A stretch of 38,122 nucleotides of DNA from Bacteroidia bacterium. Its GTDB lineage: Bacteria > Bacteroidota > Bacteroidia > B-17B0 > Aurantibacillaceae. Position 1 is the first letter of the stretch. Each line of letters begins with the position of its first letter. The notes beneath the pieces were generated by a model. The model had not been told where the DNA came from. It ran no database searches and was given only the letters and a program-made list of their open reading frames with translations. A program made the translations under genes and the position numbers. This document shows, one piece after another, positions 32,550 through 38,122 of the stretch. The DNA is taken from assembly GCA_025362575.1 (NCBI GenBank), contig JANYIQ010000251.1:1-38122 (forward strand), written 5' to 3'.

Positions 32550-33584
32550 ATGAGTCTTAACAAATTAAATCCTAAAATGATAGCGTTGGCAAGAGAGTCG
32601 AGAGGATTATCCCAATTCGAATTAGCTGAGAAACTAAACCTTTCTCCTGCCCATATGTCACGCATAGAACAAGACTTTAGAGAAGTTGGTCAGCATCATT
32701 TAAAAGAAATTTGCACCGTTTTAAACTATCCGGAGGGATTCTTTTATCAGGAAGGCGAAACACTCCCTCCTGCACTTGCTTTACGCAAACGCAATATAGT
32801 GGCGCAAAAAATCCTGCTTCCGGTTGAAGCCGAAGTAAACATTAATCGTCTACACGTTGAGAAACTAATAAACGCAATCGGTCATTCTGAAATTAATCTA
32901 CCCATTTTAGATGTTGAGAAATTGGGATCACCTGCCGAGGCAGCCCGAAAACTTCGCAAACTTTGGAAGATTGAAAAGGGTGTGATTAATAATCTCACAC
33001 AAGTATTAGAAGAGAATGGATTATTTGTAATCAACTTTGATTTCAATACTGACCGAGTTGACGGTATGAGCATTTTAGCAAACGGAAAATTCCCTATTAT
33101 TTTTTCAAATAGAAGAAGTTTAGGAGATCGTCAACGATTCACATTAGTTTATGAGTTGGGACATTTAGTAATGCACCTTCAAACCAACCCTTCTTTTACA
33201 AGAGATATAAGTCACGAAGCGAACGAATTCGCTGCCGAATTCTTAATGCCCGAAAAAGATATCAAAGGGGATTTTAAGGATGGCGTTACTTTAAATGTTT
33301 TGGCTGATTTAAAACGCAAGTGGAGGCTTTCGATGCAAGCACTTTTATATCGGGCAAACGATATCGGGATTATAACTGATAATCAAAAGAGGTATTTGAT
33401 TAATCAGTTCAACTCCCTGAACATTCGTAGAAGAGAGCCAGCGGAGTTAGATATCCCAAGGGAAAACCCAATGAAATTAAGAGACATGATTACTACTTAC
33501 AAAAACAAGCAAAAATTAAATGTAAAACAACTCGCTTTGTTCTTTAATTCAAATGAAGATGAGTTTTTAAATAAATATTCATAA
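32550..33584 (+). CDS. XRE / ImmA-IrrE family regulator with degenerate HExxH (344 aa)
   Basis: The N-terminal HTH spans about residues 8-64: IALARESRGLSQFELAEKL, SPAHMSRIEQDFREVG. A linker follows (LPPALALRKRNIVAQKIL), then an ImmA/IrrE (peptidase M78-like) domain with NFDFNTDRVDGMSIL and RQRFTLVYELGHLVMHL. The later EANEFAAEFLMPEKDI contains the Glu223 expected as third zinc ligand. The zinc motif HExxH is YELGH here (residues 201-205), so the first metal His is a Tyr. Family members cleave a phage-type repressor in response to stress or act as regulators. This one may be catalytically weak or only a sensor. It has its own promoter and lies 168 bp after hsdR, so control of the restriction operon is a reasonable guess. 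Confidence 0.85.
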   Translation: MSLNKLNPKMIALARESRGLSQFELAEKLNLSPAHMSRIEQDFREVGQHHLKEICTVLNYPEGFFYQEGETLPPALALRKRNIVAQKILLPVEAEVNINRLHVEKLINAIGHSEINLPILDVEKLGSPAEAARKLRKLWKIEKGVINNLTQVLEENGLFVINFDFNTDRVDGMSILANGKFPIIFSNRRSLGDRQRFTLVYELGHLVMHLQTNPSFTRDISHEANEFAAEFLMPEKDIKGDFKDGVTLNVLADLKRKWRLSMQALLYRANDIGIITDNQKRYLINQFNSLNIRRREPAELDIPRENPMKLRDMITTYKNKQKLNVKQLALFFNSNEDEFLNKYS

Positions 33585-33602
33585 ATATGACTTTTTGGAA
33601 TA

Positions 33603-33636
33603 TTTGTAAACCAGACCTTAAGTTACTTTAATTTTG
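33603..33636 (+). promoter_or_regulatory. Promoter of the second XRE regulator gene
   Basis: TTTG at 33603-33606 and TAATTTTG at 33629-33636 (perfect TAnnTTTG) are 22 bp apart. The ATG is only 16 bp downstream, implying a very short leader. Confidence 0.6.
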
Positions 33637-33652
33637 AATAAAAATAACAGAC

Positions 33653-34444
33653 ATGGAAAAATATGATTACACTAAATTAAAAGAGTTAAGGGGCGGAAAG
33701 GGTATTACTCAAATTGAAATGAGCAATCGACTTGGAATGACCCAATCCAATTATAGTAAGCTGGAAAAAGGAATAAAAAAAATGGACTCGCTCCAAACAC
33801 TTGAAAGATTAGCAAAAGCTCTTTCTATGCCACGAGGCAGGCTAATAGCTATTCTCAAGGATCAGGAAAACATCCAGTCTGCCGGAATAAAAGAAACCGA
33901 GTTGTTGCAGGTACAAGAAATTCTTAAAAAAAACCCGTTGAGAGAAGATGAATTTGTATTGTTTTCATCAGAGGTTCTTGAATTGGAAAAGCATGGTTTT
34001 AAAGATCAGTATGCAGGCATTAATATGAAAGAATATGATGACGATCTTCATAGAATTGACAACGGTGAAGCCTTACCAATTTGGGAGTACCCTCCAGTCA
34101 TGAATATTATTCACGCAGATTCTGTTGAAATTGGATTTGATTATGATAAAAAGAAACTAAAGGGGCTTAGCATTTGGCTTGCTGATAAAAAATTAGGTAT
34201 TATTAAAGAAGAGTATGTTATGCTTGCTGATCAACTTATTAATTCTTTGCTTATAAGTAGAGTTGTTTTAATAGAAAATGAAGATGGCATCGCTGGGTAT
34301 TTTGATACCTATATGAAAGCAGTATTTATTGCAACCAATGCAGTATGTAAATCTTCTCACTTTGAGAAAGGGCGTTTTTCTTCACTTAAATTCCTGAGTC
34401 ATGAAGAGATTAAAAAAATTGATAATAACGAAGATGAAGAGTAA
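33653..34444 (+). CDS. XRE-family regulator with unknown C-terminal domain (263 aa)
   Basis: The N-terminal HTH (residues about 5-67) reads YTKLKELRGGKGITQIEMSN, GMTQSNYSKLEKGIKKMDS, LERLAKALSMPRGRLIAIL. The C-terminal 190 residues are acidic and not recognised; they include IWEYPPVMNIIHADSVEIGF and GLSIWLADKKLGIIKEEYVM. The ending SHEEIKKIDNNEDEE is very acidic. It has its own predicted promoter and no zinc-protease motif, unlike its neighbour. It may be the repressor partner of the ImmA-like protein, as in the ImmA/ImmR pair of mobile elements, although here the two genes are in tandem with separate promoters. This is inference. Confidence 0.75.
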   Translation: MEKYDYTKLKELRGGKGITQIEMSNRLGMTQSNYSKLEKGIKKMDSLQTLERLAKALSMPRGRLIAILKDQENIQSAGIKETELLQVQEILKKNPLREDEFVLFSSEVLELEKHGFKDQYAGINMKEYDDDLHRIDNGEALPIWEYPPVMNIIHADSVEIGFDYDKKKLKGLSIWLADKKLGIIKEEYVMLADQLINSLLISRVVLIENEDGIAGYFDTYMKAVFIATNAVCKSSHFEKGRFSSLKFLSHEEIKKIDNNEDEE

Positions 34445-34483
34445 ATAAATATTTTGTAGTAATAACATAGAAAGAGAGGAAAG

Positions 34484-34687
34484 ATGAGCATCACGACAGA
34501 CAAGTTCGATTTGAAGGCTTCCACAAAAAAAGAGATGGCGGCAGTTTACGGTGTTTCCGTAAGAACATTTAACAGTTGGTTAAAGCCCTTTGAAGAAAAG
34601 GTTGGAGAAAAAAGAGGTCGCTATTATACAGTGAACCAAGTTGCAACAATTATCGAGCTTATTGGCTTGCCCGGAGTAATGCACTAA
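34484..34687 (+). CDS. Small HTH DNA-binding protein (67 aa)
   Basis: A compact protein with a MerR/excisionase-like helix-turn-helix: STKKEMAAVYGVSVRTFNSW, then LKPFEEKVGEKRGRYYTVNQ and VATIIELIGLPG. It is clearly related to the 69-residue protein at 35690-35899: both have (N/K)EMAxxYxVSxxTFxxW, KVGxxxGxYxxVxQV, and a LGxP-like end. It is followed by a strong terminator. Size and fold suit an excisionase, recombination directionality factor or local regulator of the element. I do not know the family name. Confidence 0.75.
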   Translation: MSITTDKFDLKASTKKEMAAVYGVSVRTFNSWLKPFEEKVGEKRGRYYTVNQVATIIELIGLPGVMH

Positions 34688-34724
34688 CAGTTTTACTTTT
34701 ATTTTCTTGAAAAACTATTGAATT

Positions 34725-34754
34725 GGTGACCGATTGGTCACCTTTTATTTTTTT
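34725..34754 (+). terminator. Rho-independent terminator after the small HTH gene
   Basis: GGTGACC pairs with GGTCACC around the loop GATT, followed by TTTTATTTTTTT. It is placed 38 bp after the stop and isolates the regulator block from the repeat region downstream. Confidence 0.85.
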
Positions 34755-35129
34755 ATTAAGTCTCCCCGAAGTCTCCTCCGGTAATCCCCTGAAAATCCCC
34801 TAAAAAGTGCGAAAGACTTTTAATAAACCCGGAATCTCCCCGGTATTATTCCGCATTAATCCCCGATAATTTTCACGATCAAAATTCTTAAAGAGATTTA
34901 AAAACATTTTTCGTTTGTGCAAAAAATTGCACTTAGATGCACTTGCACGCACATAGGATTACTTGCGTGCGCCTTGCTTTAAAATTTTGCTATCATCTTC
35001 AAAAAATTGCTATTGTCTTTAATTTTTTGCGCTTAGATGCGTATTTGGGAAAGTGACCAAAACTGCTGCCGTTCCTTTGTATCGTCAAAGAGACAAAACA
35101 AAAAAAGTAATCACTAAAACCTAAATAAA
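34755..35129. other. Gene-free region with C-rich repeats and a 20-bp iteron-like array
   Basis: No gene is seen. The left part (34761-34866) holds scattered short copies of TCCCC, such as TAATCCCCTG, AAAATCCCCTAA, AATCTCCCCGG and TTAATCCCCGAT. The centre is the 20-bp array. The right part has a possible promoter, with TTCCTTTG at 35072-35079, for the 182-residue gene. The layout resembles a replication or transfer origin, but no known origin motif was recognised. Confidence 0.6.
34921..35040 (+). repeat. Six-unit 20-bp iteron-like array
   Basis: Blocks of exactly 20 bp begin at 34921, 34941, 34961, 34981, 35001 and 35021. Blocks 1, 4, 5 and 6 share an A/T-rich start with TTGC at positions 7-10, and blocks 1 and 6 share CTTAGATGC in their second half. 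Blocks 2 and 3 are degenerate and carry an inverted repeat GCACGCA / TGCGTGC (34945-34951, 34964-34970). The even spacing of about two helical turns suits cooperative binding by one protein. Confidence 0.55.
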
Positions 35130-35678
35130 ATGACAGCAGTAAGAAAATTTAAAACGCCAGTATCACATTTAAGAGTGATAAAAGGAGGCAAATCAAATCC
35201 AAAAAATAACATCGTTGAGAACACTTGGACTTTTATTCACGCAGCATTATGGAACAACAACGAGTTCTCTTATAAAGAAAAAACTCAGTTCGAAAACCTG
35301 ATCGCAGATCATTACAACACATTTAAAAATCCTGAAAAAGTTTTTGAAGAAATTATTGAGCGTGTGTGTTTAGCGAAACGCTATGTAAATAGAAAGCGTG
35401 GTCGTTACATCGCAAAACCGATTGATTGGTTGAACATTCATTATTACGCAGGATTAACCGGAACTGAAGGATGGTATCAAGAGGTGTCTTTGCAACGCAT
35501 AACTGTTCCTGACTATAACTACGGTATAACACTTCTTGCAAAAGCGATCACTAAATATTTGCAAGAGCCAACAATCAAAACGATTGTAACCCATCGCAAA
35601 AAACTAATTGGCGAAAAACAATTTGACCTTTTGCAAATCTTCAACAACAGTATTATCAATTTTCAAATCAACAACTAA
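35130..35678 (+). CDS. Unknown element protein (182 aa)
   Basis: A basic, soluble protein without signal peptide: MTAVRKFKTPVSHLRVIKGG at the start, then ENTWTFIHAALWNNNEFSYK, EKTQFENLIADHYNTFKNPE, the basic stretch YVNRKRGRYIAKPIDWLNIH, and a C-terminal helical region (GITLLAKAITKYLQEPTIKT). The spacing of charged and aromatic residues suggests a helical DNA-binding or plasmid-type protein, but no motif is decisive. It begins right after the iteron-like array and a possible promoter, and 11 bp before the small HTH gene. That position would suit a replication or array-binding protein, which is only an inference. Confidence 0.7.
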   Translation: MTAVRKFKTPVSHLRVIKGGKSNPKNNIVENTWTFIHAALWNNNEFSYKEKTQFENLIADHYNTFKNPEKVFEEIIERVCLAKRYVNRKRGRYIAKPIDWLNIHYYAGLTGTEGWYQEVSLQRITVPDYNYGITLLAKAITKYLQEPTIKTIVTHRKKLIGEKQFDLLQIFNNSIINFQINN

Positions 35679-35689
35679 TAAAAAGAACC

Positions 35690-35899
35690 ATGCAACAATC
35701 AGAAAAAAAATCAATTGAAATAAAGCCATACCTCAATAATGAAATGGCGAGATTTTATCAAGTAAGTCATCCAACATTCACAAAATGGATGAAAGCAATT
35801 GCCGACAAAGTTGGAAAACGCAACGGTGCATACTGGTCAGTAAAGCAAGTAGAGATAATTTTTGCAGAATTAGGAATGCCGAAAACACTTTTGTTTTAA
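35690..35899 (+). CDS. Small HTH DNA-binding protein, paralogue (69 aa)
   Basis: The HTH segment LNNEMARFYQVSHPTFTKWM is followed by KAIADKVGKRNGAYWSVKQV and EIIFAELGMPKTLLF. It parallels the 67-residue protein at 34484-34687 along its whole length, at moderate identity. It lies 11 bp after the 182-residue gene, so it is probably expressed with it. The two related proteins flank the repeat array and may recognise it or the attachment sites. Confidence 0.75.
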   Translation: MQQSEKKSIEIKPYLNNEMARFYQVSHPTFTKWMKAIADKVGKRNGAYWSVKQVEIIFAELGMPKTLLF

Positions 35900-36027
35900 A
35901 AAGAAATAAAAAAGATGAAAACGTTTTAAAGGGATTTAAAAAGAATTCTCAAACCGGGAAAGCTTGCCAGACAACAGTTACACCTTTGTACCGTGATGGA
36001 TGTACAACTAATAAAAAAGAAAAAACT

Positions 36028-36219
36028 ATGTCAGAAATTAAACACAATGGATCAGCAGATGGAACAGGAAACATGCTTCTCACCGCAAGCATCCTGTTCG
36101 CAAACATAGACTACTCAAGTTTGATGGACTATGCAATTAAAGCACTTGTAGGTGGGGCAATTTGGATGGCTTTTAAAGTAGGCGGAGAATATTTCAGCGA
36201 CAAAATAAAAAGAAAGTAA
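36028..36219 (+). CDS. Small membrane protein (63 aa)
   Basis: The start is the ATG at 36028. A longer frame that begins at 35785 would overlap the small HTH gene in another frame and is unlikely. The protein has a soluble start (MSEIKHNGSADGTGNMLL), a hydrophobic stretch, a single likely membrane helix (YAIKALVGGAIWMAFKVGG) and a basic end (FSDKIKRK). A motif CCTTTGTACCGT lies 33 bp upstream and may be part of a promoter. It stands 1 bp before the LEA14-like gene. Such short single-helix proteins occur among phage holins and virion membrane proteins, but the family cannot be named. Confidence 0.65.
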   Translation: MSEIKHNGSADGTGNMLLTASILFANIDYSSLMDYAIKALVGGAIWMAFKVGGEYFSDKIKRK

Positions 36220-36220
36220 A

Positions 36221-36721
36221 ATGGCAGGCATTAAAAAAATATTGTTGGGCTTAGGCATAGGAGGAGGTTTGTTTGCAGGTGGAATGTATCTGTGGAGATT
36301 AAAAAAGACCTCGGTGGACTTGGACATTGTTCCAACAGTCAAGCTGCACAAGTTGGATTTGCAAGGATTGGTGTTGAGAGTAGATGTGACGTTGAAAAAT
36401 CCAACTCGCACGAGTTTGAAACTCAAGTTCCCATTTATCAAATTATCGATAAAGGGAAACAGCATCGGAAGTTCGCAAGCGGTCAACCAAGATGTTGCAC
36501 TTCCTGCTTTCGGTGAGGCAAAATTCGAAGCGATAATGATTCGCATTCCGATGCTCAGCCTCCTCTCTACTGCCAAAGGCTTGTTACAAGCGGTTCAGCA
36601 AAGTCAGCCATTTACAATCGGTGTTACCACAATGACAACAATTGATTTGGGATTGAAAAAAGTTCCTTACGACAAAACGGATGAAGTACAATTAATCGGA
36701 GCGCAAAATGGAAGCAACTAA
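36221..36721 (+). CDS. Membrane-anchored LEA14-like (WHy domain) protein (166 aa)
   Basis: A glycine-rich transmembrane segment at residues 6-26 (ILLGLGIGGGLFAGGMYLWR) is followed by a beta-sandwich of the LEA-2/WHy type: VPTVKLHKLDLQGLVLRVDV, TLKNPTRTSLKLKFPFIKLS, IKGNSIGSSQAVNQDVALPA. The phrase LKNPTxxxLKLKxPF is the hallmark of such domains. The function of bacterial members is unclear; in this place it may be a membrane-anchored structural piece. The gene overlaps the start of the transglutaminase-like gene by 14 bases and follows the small membrane protein by 1 bp, so the three form one transcription unit. Confidence 0.75.
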   Translation: MAGIKKILLGLGIGGGLFAGGMYLWRLKKTSVDLDIVPTVKLHKLDLQGLVLRVDVTLKNPTRTSLKLKFPFIKLSIKGNSIGSSQAVNQDVALPAFGEAKFEAIMIRIPMLSLLSTAKGLLQAVQQSQPFTIGVTTMTTIDLGLKKVPYDKTDEVQLIGAQNGSN

Positions 36722-38122
36722 AAAAAGGAAAATAAAAAGCGGACAAGAATTCGAGCATTTATTTCCAAAACCAAAGTTCCTTGATCCAACAATTAAAAAA
36801 GGCGCAACGGTTTACGACACAGTCCGGTTTATTCCACAAGTAGTGCGAGAAACTTTGTTTCAAACTTCAAAGTTAGCACCGCTGCTAAAAGGAAATAACG
36901 TAGAGGAAACGTGCAAAAACATTTGGGATTTTGTTTACACACACATCGCATACAAAAAAGATGAAGATGGGAAAGAACAAATCCGAAGTCCTGCAAGAGC
37001 TTGGCACGATAGGTTTCACGGAATAGATTGCGATTGTTACACGGTGTTTATCAGCAGCATATTGAGCAACTTAAAAATAAAGCACAAACTGCGGATCACA
37101 AAATACAGCCAAGATCACTTTCAGCATATCTATCCGATAGTACCGACAGCAACAGGAAATTACATCACGGTTGATTGTGTAGTAGACCGATTCAATTATG
37201 AAGAACCCTATACAGAAAAAAAAGACACAAACATGGAATTAGAATATTTAAATGGCATACCCAGCACAAACAATGTAGATGTGCAAGACCTAATGGGTTG
37301 GGAAGAAATGAACGGAGAGGATGATTTAGGAAAAATTAAACTCTTCAAAAAAATGGCGGAGCCTCCGGGAAGTGAAGGAGACACATCAAAGGGTGGAAAA
37401 TTAAAAGCCCTTTTGCATAAAGGTCTTCACATCACCAACAGATTGAATCCTGCAACGACATTAATTCGTGAAGGAGTTTTAATCAGCATGAAACTTAATC
37501 TTTTCAAAGTAGCGCAGCGACTCAAGTATGCTTACATGACCGAAGCAGATGCGAAGAAAAAAGAAATGGACATGGGCAAGTTTGCCAAGCTGAAAAAAGT
37601 ACACCAAAAAATTGAAAAGATTTTTTACGATGCCGGTGGTAAACCTGAGAATTTAAAAAAAGCAATTCTTACCGGAAGAGGAAATAAAAAATCAAAGCAC
37701 GATGTAAACGGTTTTGGATACTTACCCGATGACATGAATGGCTTTGATGAAACAACTCCACCTGAAATTTTACTCGGACACGAAATGTACTACGATGAAA
37801 ATCTGAATGGATTGGGTGAACTCGGATCGGCAACAGCAGCAGCGGCTTCTGTCACCGCAGCAACAGGAATAATTGGAGCGATTGCAGGATTACTAAAAGG
37901 GATTGGAAATATGTTTCCGAAAAAAAGCCCCGAAGGAAAAGATTTTGCAAATCCTGATTCTCAACCCGGTGATGGAACATCCACAGATGAAGTTTCAAAA
38001 AGTGCAGCCGATGTAAAAATTACCAACAGCGATGATGGAAGTTCAAAAACAACTACAAGCAGTTCAGGTGATGATTCAGGAGGAGGCGGTAACAATGAAA
38101 AATCGTTGATTAAAAAATCTGA
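36708..38122 (+). CDS. Transglutaminase-like protein with C-terminal membrane segment (3' end off window)
   Basis: The ATG at 36708 lies inside the end of the LEA14-like gene. Of the protein, 471 codons are visible. Residues about 60-180 look like a transglutaminase/cysteine-protease core: helix NIWDFVYTHIAYKKDEDG, SPARAWHDRFHGIDCDCYTV (nucleophile candidate Cys108 in a DCD context), then FQHIYPIV for the His and ITVDCVVDRFNYEE for the Asp. A helical region follows (KGGKLKALLHKGLHITNRL, AYMTEADAKKKEMDMGK), then a hydrophobic segment TAATGIIGAIAGLLKGIGNM and a low-complexity Ser/Gly/Asp tail. Such proteases are found in phage structural modules and elsewhere. Activity and substrate are unproven. 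Confidence 0.7.
   Translation, partial: MEATKKRKIKSGQEFEHLFPKPKFLDPTIKKGATVYDTVRFIPQVVRETLFQTSKLAPLLKGNNVEETCKNIWDFVYTHIAYKKDEDGKEQIRSPARAWHDRFHGIDCDCYTVFISSILSNLKIKHKLRITKYSQDHFQHIYPIVPTATGNYITVDCVVDRFNYEEPYTEKKDTNMELEYLNGIPSTNNVDVQDLMGWEEMNGEDDLGKIKLFKKMAEPPGSEGDTSKGGKLKALLHKGLHITNRLNPATTLIREGVLISMKLNLFKVAQRLKYAYMTEADAKKKEMDMGKFAKLKKVHQKIEKIFYDAGGKPENLKKAILTGRGNKKSKHDVNGFGYLPDDMNGFDETTPPEILLGHEMYYDENLNGLGELGSATAAAASVTAATGIIGAIAGLLKGIGNMFPKKSPEGKDFANPDSQPGDGTSTDEVSKSAADVKITNSDDGSSKTTTSSSGDDSGGGGNNEKSLIKKS

Noticed and set aside
35785-36027. 81-residue N-terminal extension of the small membrane protein
   Set aside because: It runs through the small HTH gene in another frame and has shadow-like composition. 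The ATG at 36028 has a normal upstream region.
12457-38122. Second copy of the tRNA 3' end (right attachment site)
   Set aside because: No copy of the T-arm and acceptor sequence was noticed, so the element probably extends beyond the window; a computed search would settle this.

Overview
The window looks like chromosomal DNA of a member of the Bacteroidota. The left part encodes giant secreted proteins that end in the type B (gliding-motility type) sorting domain of the type IX secretion system. Promoters fit the Bacteroidota TTTG / TAnnTTTG consensus (best case upstream of the tRNA), and start codons lack obvious Shine-Dalgarno sites. I cannot assign a genus.

Region 1 (1-12456) is host backbone, all protein genes on the minus strand. 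In transcription order it holds prs and rplY/ctc, a LolA-like periplasmic carrier, and a packed operon of T9SS cargo: a nidogen-like adhesin, a small secreted protein, a 1257-residue propeller/SprB/PKD protein, and a third adhesin that runs off the left edge. On the plus strand a tRNA-Leu(CAA) marks the boundary.

Region 2 (about 12422 to beyond the right edge) is a visibly more AT-rich integrated element inserted at the 3' end of that tRNA. Its large serine recombinase reads antisense into the tRNA, so its last residues are encoded by tRNA sequence. No second attachment site was seen, so the element probably continues past 38122.

The cargo falls into blocks. (a) A compact minus-strand operon (18498-14618): a 100-residue protein, a glycosyltransferase/radical-SAM-SPASM fusion, a histidine phosphatase and a WG-repeat protein. 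A sigma54-activator-like AAA+ ATPase is divergent from it. (b) An eight-gene plus-strand operon (19831-32381) with gaps of 1-28 bp: XRE repressor, DNA methyltransferase, protein with two GHKL ATPase domains (MORC/Hsp90-like plus histidine-kinase-like), receiver-domain protein, gamma-glutamylcyclotransferase/HEPN-like fusion, then hsdM-hsdS-hsdR of a type I restriction system. (c) Two regulators, one an XRE/ImmA-IrrE protein whose HExxH motif reads YELGH. (d) Two paralogous small DNA-binding proteins flanking an iteron-like 20-bp repeat array and a protein of unknown function. (e) A membrane mini-protein, a LEA14-like membrane-anchored protein and a transglutaminase-like protein cut by the right edge, possibly structural or transfer functions.

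The strongest candidates for undescribed biology are the methyltransferase / dual-GHKL / receiver / GGCT-HEPN module fused in one operon with a type I restriction system, and the glycosyltransferase-radical-SAM operon with its divergent AAA+ protein. Functions are inferred from motifs read by eye; no database search was run.
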